Below are positions 16,446 to 25,449 of a stretch of 64,000 nt of DNA, piece after piece (position 1 is the stretch's first letter; the number at the start of each line of letters is the position of its first letter). Position numbers and translations under genes: made by a program. A model generated the notes under the pieces. That model was given only the letters and a program-made list of their open reading frames with translations. It was not told the origin of the DNA and did not search any database. This stretch comes from Halomonas sp. 'Soap Lake #6' (GTDB taxonomy: Bacteria > Pseudomonadota > Gammaproteobacteria > Pseudomonadales > Halomonadaceae), in assembly GCF_003031405.1 (NCBI RefSeq), contig NZ_CP020469.1, positions 248,001 through 312,000 of the forward strand, written 5' to 3'.

Positions 16446-17767
16446 TGATGACCCGAAATTCTTTTGGGTTTCCACCTCTTCCTAATTGGCGATTAGGATT
16501 AGTCGCAATTATTGCCCTGCCCCTGTTTGTTTGGCTTTTCAATACTCTTTTCGAGAGTCAGGAAAACCGTGTCTATATCCAAAGTACGGATGCACGGGAA
16601 GTTCAGGTTCATGTCATTTTCGGGCACGGAAACCCAGCTTTCGGATTAGCGCATTATGTGGAGCATCTTGCCTGGTTAAACGCGGTGAGTGCCAGACAGC
16701 GCAGCGCTGACCGGCACTCTAATGCCTGGACGAACCCCTATGCCGCTGGGTATTGGCTGTCCGGTAAGCCCGATGAGCTGGACGAGATTTTGCAAACCCT
16801 TTCAGGTCTTTTTGATCCTCTCGACGTTGCTGGGGAGTTTGCTGGCGAAGAGCGGGATATCATTTTGCGCGAATATGAATCACACATGGCCGATAAACCG
16901 GACGCGCAAGCGGCTGAGGCAATGAATGCGTTTCTCTATGCTGGAAACGCCATTGCATCCTCGGTGCTGGGCACGCCAGATGACATCCGTGGACTCACCT
17001 ACGATGACGCTCGCGGTTTACATACGGCTACCCATCATCCAGAAAATGCCACTCTGGTGGTGATTGGCGATGTCACTAAGCGAGAAGTGAGCCGTGCGAT
17101 GAAGGAAGCCAATTGGCCTGAGAGAAAAAGCGTTAAAACTGAGATCCAGCTTTCACCGTTTGAATTGGCTGAGCCTGCCGAGACCTTGCTACGTTACCCA
17201 GAGACGAAAGCCTCTTCACGGGTAATCTTGCACAGAGTGGTCGCGCTATCTGAGCCTGTACCCTTTGACCTGCTGGAAGCACATACGTCGCTGCTTGGGG
17301 ATATTCTTAATACCAACCTAACCGGTGGTTTGGCAGGTCCGTTGCGCTTTGATTCTGCCATTGCACGCGTTTTTGATGCGCAGATATGGCCACTCGACGA
17401 ATACCATATTGAACTCAGTTTTAGCGCCAGACCCGACCGTGACGTATCACTGACCGCTATGCAGGCTGCTTTCGAGGAAACGCTGGCTGATATTTCTGAT
17501 ACCGGTATTCCTGACGAGACCTATCAACGTGTTTTAAGCCGCTTTGAGCACTTTTGGCCCGATTGGGGTGACGACGACGAAACGGCGCGCTGGATGGCGA
17601 ATTATACCCTTGACCGAGTCTCTGCGCTGCGTAAACCCTTGCCACTAGCTGATGTAAAGCGCCTTAAGCAGGAGCTCTCGCATCAAACGATCAATACCCT
17701 GTTAAATACAATAGCCGGGGAAGGACGAACTGCCGCTGTTTTTATCGGCCCCAAGGAGAGGTTTTAA
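16445..17767 (+). CDS. Membrane-anchored M16 family zinc peptidase (catalytic subunit)
   Basis: 440 residues. An N-terminal signal anchor (about residues 17-36) is followed by an M16 peptidase fold. The inverted zinc motif HxxEH is present as H70-Y-V-E73-H74, and the third ligand is probably E143 in EERDIILREYE, 69 residues later, as usual for M16. It should face the periplasm. It overlaps both neighbours (TAATG at each end), and the next gene encodes an inactive M16 partner, as in two-subunit M16 systems such as AlbE/AlbF or PqqF/PqqG. It probably removes the leader of the 110-residue peptide (inference). Confidence 0.85.
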   Translation: MMTRNSFGFPPLPNWRLGLVAIIALPLFVWLFNTLFESQENRVYIQSTDAREVQVHVIFGHGNPAFGLAHYVEHLAWLNAVSARQRSADRHSNAWTNPYAAGYWLSGKPDELDEILQTLSGLFDPLDVAGEFAGEERDIILREYESHMADKPDAQAAEAMNAFLYAGNAIASSVLGTPDDIRGLTYDDARGLHTATHHPENATLVVIGDVTKREVSRAMKEANWPERKSVKTEIQLSPFELAEPAETLLRYPETKASSRVILHRVVALSEPVPFDLLEAHTSLLGDILNTNLTGGLAGPLRFDSAIARVFDAQIWPLDEYHIELSFSARPDRDVSLTAMQAAFEETLADISDTGIPDETYQRVLSRFEHFWPDWGDDDETARWMANYTLDRVSALRKPLPLADVKRLKQELSHQTINTLLNTIAGEGRTAAVFIGPKERF

Positions 17768-19143
17768 TGATTCGACTCATACTGCTTACCGTACTGATTG
17801 CCAGCTTGGCTGCTTGTTCTGCAGAAGAGGCCAATGAAAGTACGTTTTCCGTCAGTAAAGAGGCCAGCCCAGGGGGCATAGACTATACCTTGATTCATAT
17901 GCCCGGTAATAATGATGTCGCTGTTCATGTGGCCTGGCCAACTGACTGGGCTTATCGTGAGGATACCAATAAGGCGGCAGCGCTGGTGGGAACCGAATTG
18001 ATACTTACCGGTGGTGCTCAGGGGTACTCGGCAGGTGAGGTAGGTGAGCGACTGGCCGATCTGAATGCGGAAGGTAGACTCTATGGGGCGGCGAGTGATC
18101 ACATCATAGGGGAGCTGGTCTTTGAGCGAGATGACATCAACGAGGTGGTCGAGATTGCTAATGCTCACTTGGGGGCCCCCTTATTGGATCAAGCATGGCT
18201 GAACCGAATAAACGATGGAGTTGGGCAGATCGTGACTGAAGAACGTTCACAGCCTGCTGCCGCCGGATTTGAAGCCGTTCGTTGGGCGGTGTTTGGCGAG
18301 CAACCCTTACGTAATGCGTTATCTCTGCATGATCTGAATGCACTGGATGCACTCACCCGAGATGACATCGTCGCCTGGCATGCCGAAACGTTTACGCGTT
18401 CACCTGAAGCGGTCACAGTGGCAGGTGCAATAGACGCCGAAGCAGCTGGGGCTGCGCTAGATGCGCTTTTCGAAGGGCTACCGGAACAAACGAGGGAAGT
18501 GCAACAAAACGTTTCAGTAGACTTTACACCACGCCGAATTTTACTTCATATGCCTGAAGCTGAAGTGTCAACGTTGGTATTTGTTGCGTCGCTACCACCG
18601 ACCCGAAAGGGAAGTGAGTTTGAAGATGTGATCTTGGCTCATGCATTGGGGGGCGATGACCAGAGTATCCTGTTTGAGGCGGTGCGTAACCAGCTTCGTG
18701 CAAGCTATGCATTTGGCGCGGGTATGGATAATTACACTCGGGAGTATCGGGTTCTCATCATGGCTGGAGAGATTGACACAAGCAAGGTAGCTGAAGCTGA
18801 GCGTGTGGTTGGTGAGGCGTACACAAGGTTCCAGAAAACGGGGCCAGAGGGGGATCTTGCCGACCGTAAAGCCCCGCTGGAACGCTATCTTGCTGAGGTG
18901 ACAGACTTTGTGGTGGAGCAGGCGAGCAATGAGTTACAAAGCGCATTAGATGGATATGAGCCGGGGCATACGCGGCAAATGACGAATCAGTTGGAGGAGA
19001 TAACAGCGTCGTCGTTGAATGAGCGCTTGGGTACAGTCTTCCCCAACGAGGAGGAGTTTATCGTTATCGCCGTTTCGCCAGAAGCTGATGCTTTGCCAGC
19101 AGCTTGTGTGATCGCAGTCCCACGTGAAGCCGCTGACTGCTGA
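17767..19143 (+). CDS. M16-like lipoprotein (non-catalytic partner subunit)
   Basis: 458 residues with a lipoprotein signal (lipobox LAAC, lipidated Cys about residue 17). The fold is M16-like, but the HxxEH zinc motif is absent: the corresponding helix reads AAALVGTELILTGG. The C-terminal half keeps the R...Y pair typical of non-catalytic M16 partners (RNQLRASYAFGAGMD). It is thus probably the substrate-binding half of a heterodimer with the upstream peptidase, tethered to a membrane outside the cytoplasm. Residue after the Cys is Ser, which would favour outer-membrane sorting. Confidence 0.83.
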   Translation: MIRLILLTVLIASLAACSAEEANESTFSVSKEASPGGIDYTLIHMPGNNDVAVHVAWPTDWAYREDTNKAAALVGTELILTGGAQGYSAGEVGERLADLNAEGRLYGAASDHIIGELVFERDDINEVVEIANAHLGAPLLDQAWLNRINDGVGQIVTEERSQPAAAGFEAVRWAVFGEQPLRNALSLHDLNALDALTRDDIVAWHAETFTRSPEAVTVAGAIDAEAAGAALDALFEGLPEQTREVQQNVSVDFTPRRILLHMPEAEVSTLVFVASLPPTRKGSEFEDVILAHALGGDDQSILFEAVRNQLRASYAFGAGMDNYTREYRVLIMAGEIDTSKVAEAERVVGEAYTRFQKTGPEGDLADRKAPLERYLAEVTDFVVEQASNELQSALDGYEPGHTRQMTNQLEEITASSLNERLGTVFPNEEEFIVIAVSPEADALPAACVIAVPREAADC

Positions 19144-19145
19144 TC

Positions 19146-20807
19146 ATGGATCGTACGAATGACAAGTCCGGTGAGATTGCTCTCTCCTGGTTCGGTAAGA
19201 CGCTGTGGAAGTTTACGCCGCTGTATATCGAGCTGATTTTCTTGGCAATCTGTTTACGTCTGATAGGTCTGGTTGAGCCTTTCATCTTCCAGGTTATCAT
19301 CGACCGTATCCTACCTTTTCAGCGGGAAGCATCCTTGCTTGTGGTTGCCGCTATATTTGTGGCTGTCAGTCTTTTTCAGCTCGGGTTCGAGGTGCTGTCC
19401 GACCTGTTGGGGTTATTAGTTGCTAATCGAGTCACACGCGAACTGGGTGCACGGATATTTGCTCATCAGTTCAAGCTGCCGTTCAGTCATTTTCGCAAAT
19501 GGTCGGTGGGAGAGAGCATGGCCCGCATTAGCGAGACCGATACAATTCGTGCATTTCTGGTAGGGACGACAACCGGGGTATTTCTTGATCTGGTATTTGT
19601 ATTCATCTATATCGCGGTGCTTTTAGCATTATCGGTACCGCTGTCTATGATTATTCTCGCTGCCCTTCCAATTCAGTTTCTGATCTATTTCGGTTTTGGC
19701 CCCTTTTTGCGCCGTCGCCTCCGGACAGAGTTTGATGCCGGCGCACAGCATCAGAATCAGATGGTTGAAAGTATTTCTGGTATTGCTTCTATCAAGGCAC
19801 TGAGTGCTGAGAAGAAGGTGCTGGAGCGGCTGGATAAAACGCTGCATGCCAGCCTGAATGCGTCCTATCGTGTAGGGCTTTTGCAAATCTGGAGCAGTAA
19901 GCTGCTTTTTATTATCCAGCAAGCGATCACCATTAGCGTTATCTATTTTGGCGCACAGTTTGTTTTTGCCGGTGAAATGACACTTGGGCAGTTGATTGCC
20001 TTCCACCTTTTGGCCGGTAAGGTGACCGCACCTATCGAGCGCTTTTCAGGCTTATGGGAGGAGTGGCAAAACGTGCGTGTCTCGCGTCAACGTTTAGGCG
20101 ATATTGTGAACTCGCCAATGGAGCCTTTTAGCTCGTTACCCCGAATGCCAACCAATATTGAAGCACGTCTAGAGTTTTGTAACGTTGAATTTCATTACTC
20201 TCCTTCGAGTACTGTTCTGCGCCACTTTGATTTTTGTGCTGAGCCTAATACCTTGACCTTGGTTGTGGGCCCTTCTGGGATTGGAAAATCCACCTTTGGA
20301 CGGCTCGCCTCTGGGATTGATGCACCAGACGGTGGTGAAATACTGTTGGGTGGAGAAAATATTGCTCAGTATGAGCCACATGACGTCAGAACGCAGATTG
20401 CCTACGTTCCCCAAGAGTCGTACCTGTTTGCAGGTACCGTACGAGATAACCTCATTTTTGGAGATGAATATGCTTCGGATGAGGAGATAAAGCGAGCATT
20501 GCGGATTTCAGCGGCAGATAAGTTGGTAGCGCAGTTGCCCCAAGGCCTTGACACCGAAGTTGGTGAGCGTGGTTCAGCGCTTTCAGGTGGGCAGAGGCAA
20601 CGGATTGCGATAGCTCGATCTGTGGTTCGTAGACCCAGGGTTATTATTCTTGATGAGCCGACGAGCGCTCTCGACGGACAGTCTCAGCGTCAGATGGCAG
20701 CGGAGCTTCATAAGCTAAAGCACGAAACAACGCTGATTGTCATAACGCACAACCCGAATATCTTCGAAGCCCCTGACCAGATTGTTGATTTTGAGGCGCT
20801 ATCGTGA
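19146..20807 (+). CDS. Type I secretion ABC transporter (HlyB-like, no peptidase domain)
   Basis: 553 residues: a six-helix exporter membrane domain (about residues 25-310) then an ATPase domain with Walker A GPSGIGKST (about residue 376), signature LSGGQRQR, Walker B VIILDEPTSALD and the H-loop ITHN. There is no N-terminal C39 peptidase or C39-like domain; helices start almost at once. That makes leader cleavage during export unlikely and fits the separate M16 pair. It starts two bases after the M16 partner stop and overlaps the HlyD gene by four bases. Confidence 0.92.
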   Translation: MDRTNDKSGEIALSWFGKTLWKFTPLYIELIFLAICLRLIGLVEPFIFQVIIDRILPFQREASLLVVAAIFVAVSLFQLGFEVLSDLLGLLVANRVTRELGARIFAHQFKLPFSHFRKWSVGESMARISETDTIRAFLVGTTTGVFLDLVFVFIYIAVLLALSVPLSMIILAALPIQFLIYFGFGPFLRRRLRTEFDAGAQHQNQMVESISGIASIKALSAEKKVLERLDKTLHASLNASYRVGLLQIWSSKLLFIIQQAITISVIYFGAQFVFAGEMTLGQLIAFHLLAGKVTAPIERFSGLWEEWQNVRVSRQRLGDIVNSPMEPFSSLPRMPTNIEARLEFCNVEFHYSPSSTVLRHFDFCAEPNTLTLVVGPSGIGKSTFGRLASGIDAPDGGEILLGGENIAQYEPHDVRTQIAYVPQESYLFAGTVRDNLIFGDEYASDEEIKRALRISAADKLVAQLPQGLDTEVGERGSALSGGQRQRIAIARSVVRRPRVIILDEPTSALDGQSQRQMAAELHKLKHETTLIVITHNPNIFEAPDQIVDFEALS

Positions 20808-22129
20808 CTCATTACCCTGACCCAATGCATATCCGGTCACCGACATTGCACGGGACAATTTTCTTTACGGTTTCGGTATTCGCCATCATTTTGTTTATGT
20901 CGTTTGTACTAAAAATTGAGGTTGTGGCAAAGGGACAAGGGCGCGTTCTCCCTATTAGCCGCGTTCAGGTTGTTCAGCCTGAATTCTCGGGCCGCATTAC
21001 TGCTATTCATATTAAAAATGGAGACTCAGTTGAGAAAGGGAGTGCGCTAATAGAGTTTGATCCCACAGAGGCTTTGGCAGAGTTGGGAACCATTCGGGCG
21101 GAGCAGGATAGGCTGCGCATCGAGATGGCACGAATTGACGCCATGGTAGGTGCGCTTGATATGGATCCAGCTACACCTGGCTTTACCGATCAGTCGCTTG
21201 CTGGATTCAGTCTTCCTAGAGACTTGGCTGAACATGTTTTTGCGAAAGAGCAATATAAACTGTTGTTGGCTGAAATGAATGATCTCTTGGCATCACTAGA
21301 ACAGATCGATGCGCGTGAAGAAATAAATCGCCGTGCTGAAGCTGTCACCAATGCCAATATTGCCCGAGTGAATGCAATCCTCGAAATTCAATCAGAGCGG
21401 TTGCAGGCCATTGAGCAATTAGTGCAACGAGGAGCAACCAGCCAATCCGATTTCCTTGATGTTCAGGAAGGTTTTACCAGGCTCGAAAGTGAGCGTGGTG
21501 TCTACCAGAGTGAATTGACGCAAAAAACAGCTGAGCGTATGGGGCTTGAAAGCGAGCGCCGCCGCATCAAAACTGACCTTCGTAGCTCCTTGCTCGATAG
21601 GAGAGCACAGATTGATTCTCGTCTTGCCGCTTTGTTTGAAAAGAAACGTGCTGCAAAGCGTCGAGTTGAAGCCGCAACGCTTGAAGCTCCGACTTCTGGG
21701 GTTATTGATCAACTGAAGGTTTTTACTTTAGGTGGTATTGCCGAGGCTGGGGCTGAGCTGCTTCGCGTTGTGCCAACCGATGTTCAGGTAGAAGTTGAAG
21801 GAATATTTTCTAATCAGGACATCGGCTTCATGAAAGTTGGGCAGCAAGCTAATATTCGGCTTTCAGCTTACCCTTCCGAAAGGTTCGGCTTTATACAAGG
21901 TGTTGTTGCTGATATTGCGGCAGACTCATCCGAGGTCAAAGAGGGACAGTGGCATTATGTTGTCAGAATTCAGCCTGAAAAAAACTATCTTGAGGTAGGG
22001 ACGGAGCACTTCTATTTGCGTCCTGGTATGACAGCGACAATTGACGCAATAACCGATAGTAGAAGAATAATTAGTTACTTCTTTGCCCCCATAGTAGAGG
22101 CGATACAGAACTCACTAGGAGAGCGGTAG
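20804..22129 (+). CDS. HlyD-family membrane fusion protein
   Basis: 441 residues. One inner-membrane helix (about residues 19-38), a split biotinyl-lipoyl domain (GRITAIHIKNGDSVEKGSAL on the N-terminal side, LEAPTSGVIDQLKV on the other), a long alpha-helical hairpin with coiled-coil character (about 95-285), and the HlyD C-terminal beta domain. It partners the ABC protein and would need a TolC-type outer-membrane channel encoded elsewhere. Its stop is immediately followed by another ATG (TAGATGA), the start of a truncated frame at the island edge. Confidence 0.9.
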   Translation: MTHYPDPMHIRSPTLHGTIFFTVSVFAIILFMSFVLKIEVVAKGQGRVLPISRVQVVQPEFSGRITAIHIKNGDSVEKGSALIEFDPTEALAELGTIRAEQDRLRIEMARIDAMVGALDMDPATPGFTDQSLAGFSLPRDLAEHVFAKEQYKLLLAEMNDLLASLEQIDAREEINRRAEAVTNANIARVNAILEIQSERLQAIEQLVQRGATSQSDFLDVQEGFTRLESERGVYQSELTQKTAERMGLESERRRIKTDLRSSLLDRRAQIDSRLAALFEKKRAAKRRVEAATLEAPTSGVIDQLKVFTLGGIAEAGAELLRVVPTDVQVEVEGIFSNQDIGFMKVGQQANIRLSAYPSERFGFIQGVVADIAADSSEVKEGQWHYVVRIQPEKNYLEVGTEHFYLRPGMTATIDAITDSRRIISYFFAPIVEAIQNSLGER

Positions 22130-22210
22130 ATGAATGCCCAAAATGCCACTCTCAATCTGATGATCACCCTGAACCTCAAACCAGTGTCAAAAAACCATCT
22201 TCATCGATAA
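22130..22210 (+). pseudogene. Truncated 26-codon frame at the island right junction
   Basis: An ATG overlapping the HlyD stop region (TAGATGA) opens a 26-codon frame, MNAQNATLNLMITLNLK and then 9 codons antisense to the aas-like 3' end. The first 46-48 bases match nothing else in the window. The tight coupling suggests a further operon gene whose body was lost when the island joined the aas-like gene. It could equally be chance. Confidence 0.4.
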
Positions 22211-25200
22211 ACCCTTTGTCTCCTGTGACAAACCAGCGGTGGCCGTCGATTTCCTTGATGGCGGTAGCGGTGCGCTGGGGTGCGTTGAGGTAACCCAACA
22301 TCACTTGAGGGCCACTGATCAATATCATGCCCGCTTCTCCGGTTGGTAGTTCTTCAATGCTCTCAGGGTCGACAATTTTAAAGCTAGTACCGGGCAGTGG
22401 CATGCCAACGGTGCCCGCTTTGCTACCCTGCTGAATCTGCTGGTTGTGTCGGCCTAGTGCATCCGGCAGGTTGACCGAGGCCACCGGTGCGGTTTCGGTT
22501 GCACCATAGCCTATGTATATAGGTTTATGGAATTTTAGTGTGAAGTCATTGCATATACGCTCATCCAGCGTTTCGGCACCGATAACTACTGCACGTAGGC
22601 TTTCCAGCATTAGTGGGTGCACCTTCTGGCTGCGGTTCAATAACTGTAGAAAGCTCGGCGTACCAAACATAATCGTCGCTTTATACTTGGCAACGGTACT
22701 GGCAATGCCGGGGGCATCGGTAGGGTCTGTATGGCAGGCTAACGGTAGGCCTTCGATCAGCGGTAATAGCTGGGTGACCGTAAGCCCAAAAGCGTGAAAC
22801 AGCGGCAGCGAACCTATTACTACATCGTCATTCTGGGTGTTGAGCACATCGGATGTCTGTTTGATATTGGCCATCAGATTACGGTGGCTCAACATAACGC
22901 CTTTTGGTTGGTCATCATGGCCGCTTGAAAACACAATGGCGGCGGTAGCGTCGGCATCTTTACTTCGGCAATAAAGATACTGAAGGAGCCTCCTAGGCAG
23001 CAGGCGAACGGCAAGCCAGGTGCTGAGATGCTCAGCACGGCTAATAGCGGCTTGCAGGTCTTCCAGGTAAACCACCTGGGTATGCTCCAGTAGTTGGCTA
23101 ACATTCTGCTCGCGTTTCGCTAACTCTTCGACAAAGTGGCGCGAGGTGAACAGCGTAGTGATACCTGCTTGGGAGAGTACTGAAGCAAGTGTGGCTTGGT
23201 TGGCAGTGTAATTGATATTAACTACCGTTTTACCAGCCAAAAGCGCTGCCATATTGGTAAGTGCGCCAGTGGTGCTGGCAGGCAGTAGCAGGCCAACATT
23301 CTGCCCTGGGTTCAATTTGTGAATCCGCTTTGCGAGCAGCAGGCTGGTGGTCAGCGCTTGGCCTGCATTGAGCGGGCGGCTAAGTGTGTCGGCGAGTGCG
23401 CGTTGGCTGGGGTTGCGTTTAACGCTGCGTATCCAGGCCTCAGGGAGCGTAGGTAATTCATCGACAGCATGCTGCCAAGAGTTAGTGGCTTGCTCGAAAA
23501 TGCGCTGCTTGAGCACATCAGCAGGGGTATCTTTAGGCAGAGGCTTGCCAAACGCCACCACCACTGAGCGATGTAGCGGCGCGTTACGCAGCTCTTTAAG
23601 CTTGCTTGATGATCGGGAGAACTGGCTGCCCCATAGTCCACGTAAGTAGAACGGGACAATACAGACCTCAGGGTTTGCCATCTTACAGGCCCGCTCATAG
23701 CCACGGCGCAGCTCGCCTAGCTGACCGTTGTGGCTAATGGCTCCCTCTGGAAACAGGCACACCACTTCGCCGTTATTAAGCAGTTCAGCAACGGCAGACA
23801 AGGCATTTTCAGCAGCCGCACCGCGCTCAATAGGAATGCAGCCCAGCGCTTTAAAAAACCAACGTAAGTACCAACGCTGATAAATATTTTTCAGCATCAC
23901 AAAGCGCACTGGGCGGGGGCTGGCGATTTGCACCATCGCCCAGTCTATCCAGCTAATATGATTGCCTAACAGGAGTACACCGCCTTGGGAAGGTAGGTTT
24001 TCCAGCCCATGCACATCAACACGGTAACGGCGGGTAAGCAGGAAAGAGAGTAGAAAGCGCACCAGGCTTTGGGGAAGCTTGAAAATAGTGTAGCCACCAC
24101 CCACCATGGCCACACTGGCAACCAACAGTAGTAGGTAGAGGCTATCTACACCGGCAAGGGCGAACAGCGCTGTAAGTATTAAGAAGCCGAGCATGGCGAT
24201 GTTCTGAATCCAGTTATTGGCCGCTAGCACAGTGCCTAGTTCATGATCCGCTGCATGAAACTGAATCAACGCGTTGAGCGGTACAATGAACAATCCCCCC
24301 ATCGTGCCGATAAACACAAAGTTCAGCGCCTGGCTGGTGGGCGTGTTAAACAACGGCAGGCACCATAGGCCTACCGCAACGCCAACGGCGCCCAATGGAA
24401 TCAGGCCGGTTTCAATCCGGTTGCGGGAAAGTTTGGCGGCTAGCAGAGAGCCAATTGCAATACCAATGCCGCTGGCGGCAAGAATGCCTTGTAGTACCAG
24501 GGTATTATCAATACTAAGGGCGTCTTTGGCGTAGGAGGGGAAGGCCGCCAATAGAACCTGGCCTACTGACCAGAAGGTCGCAAGACCTATGATTGAGAGC
24601 CTGATTACTGGCTGGCGAGCGATAATTCGCAGGTTATCTTTCAGGGCAGTGCCCTTAATGTAGCGCTGCCAGGTCAGCGGTGTATCTGGCCGAGTAGTGT
24701 TGTCCAGCGACAGGCGGTAAAGCGTCACTACCTGAATGGCGCTATTTAGCACTAATAGCCAACCCAAAGGCGCTATTTGGCGTAGCAATTGCGCTGGTGT
24801 TTGAGCTTCAGGCGACACCCACGTTTCAAACAGGGCAGTAAAGGCCACAGTACCCGCCAGAATGGCGCCAATGGTAATGGCCTGGACCAGCCCATTAGCT
24901 TCCGCCAAGTGCGGTTTTCCAAACAGTCCTTTGACCAAACCATACTTGGCCGGCGAGTAGAACGCCGATTGAATCGCCAGTAAGAGTGTCATGGCAAACG
25001 CCAACCAAAACCAGCCCTGGTAATAGGCGGCGGTGATTCCCAGTGAAACCGCCACAGCGGCCCAGGCGGAAATGCGTAAAATACGTACCTTAGGGTAGCT
25101 ATCGGCTACATGACCTGCCGGGCTGAACAGTAAAATAAAGGGTAGCAGAATAAGCCCATTGACCAGCGCGGTGAGTACCACCTGCGCTCCACCGTCATAG

Positions 25201-25313
25201 CTTTTAAAAATCGTATTTTGAATGACGATTTTATGTCCTAAATCCACAAAGGCATTCAGAAAAATGGCAATCAAGTAGGGCCAAATGCCCGCAGTACGCA
25301 GCAATGGTTGCAT
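22176..25313 (-). CDS. aas: MFS / PlsC acyltransferase / acyl-ACP synthetase fusion (Aas-like), C-terminally truncated
   Basis: 1045 residues from the ATG at 25313; an upstream in-frame ATG at 25388 is less likely. Three parts: an MFS lysophospholipid-transporter-like domain (about 1-400), a PlsC acyltransferase (NHISWIDWA, then FPEGAIS; about 425-620), and an AMP-forming acyl ligase (VFSSGHDDQPKGV; IGYGATETAP; about 640-1045). Such fusions take up and re-acylate lysophospholipids. The protein stops at DEDGFLTLV, just where related ligases continue with DRYSRFAKxGGEM and a roughly 100-residue lid domain. The stop lies at the island junction, so the gene is probably truncated and its ligase impaired. 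Confidence 0.85.
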   Translation of the reverse strand: MQPLLRTAGIWPYLIAIFLNAFVDLGHKIVIQNTIFKSYDGGAQVVLTALVNGLILLPFILLFSPAGHVADSYPKVRILRISAWAAVAVSLGITAAYYQGWFWLAFAMTLLLAIQSAFYSPAKYGLVKGLFGKPHLAEANGLVQAITIGAILAGTVAFTALFETWVSPEAQTPAQLLRQIAPLGWLLVLNSAIQVVTLYRLSLDNTTRPDTPLTWQRYIKGTALKDNLRIIARQPVIRLSIIGLATFWSVGQVLLAAFPSYAKDALSIDNTLVLQGILAASGIGIAIGSLLAAKLSRNRIETGLIPLGAVGVAVGLWCLPLFNTPTSQALNFVFIGTMGGLFIVPLNALIQFHAADHELGTVLAANNWIQNIAMLGFLILTALFALAGVDSLYLLLLVASVAMVGGGYTIFKLPQSLVRFLLSFLLTRRYRVDVHGLENLPSQGGVLLLGNHISWIDWAMVQIASPRPVRFVMLKNIYQRWYLRWFFKALGCIPIERGAAAENALSAVAELLNNGEVVCLFPEGAISHNGQLGELRRGYERACKMANPEVCIVPFYLRGLWGSQFSRSSSKLKELRNAPLHRSVVVAFGKPLPKDTPADVLKQRIFEQATNSWQHAVDELPTLPEAWIRSVKRNPSQRALADTLSRPLNAGQALTTSLLLAKRIHKLNPGQNVGLLLPASTTGALTNMAALLAGKTVVNINYTANQATLASVLSQAGITTLFTSRHFVEELAKREQNVSQLLEHTQVVYLEDLQAAISRAEHLSTWLAVRLLPRRLLQYLYCRSKDADATAAIVFSSGHDDQPKGVMLSHRNLMANIKQTSDVLNTQNDDVVIGSLPLFHAFGLTVTQLLPLIEGLPLACHTDPTDAPGIASTVAKYKATIMFGTPSFLQLLNRSQKVHPLMLESLRAVVIGAETLDERICNDFTLKFHKPIYIGYGATETAPVASVNLPDALGRHNQQIQQGSKAGTVGMPLPGTSFKIVDPESIEELPTGEAGMILISGPQVMLGYLNAPQRTATAIKEIDGHRWFVTGDKGFIDEDGFLTLV

Positions 25314-25449
25314 AGTGTGTCGCCTTATAAACCTAAAGTGTGGGCACTTTCGGCAAATGGGGGTAGTGTTGCAACCCTGGTAGTTCAAGTTGTGCTATAT
25401 GGGCTTTCCAGTATCGTTATACGCTACTTTTTGTGCATGGAGGCTCCGT

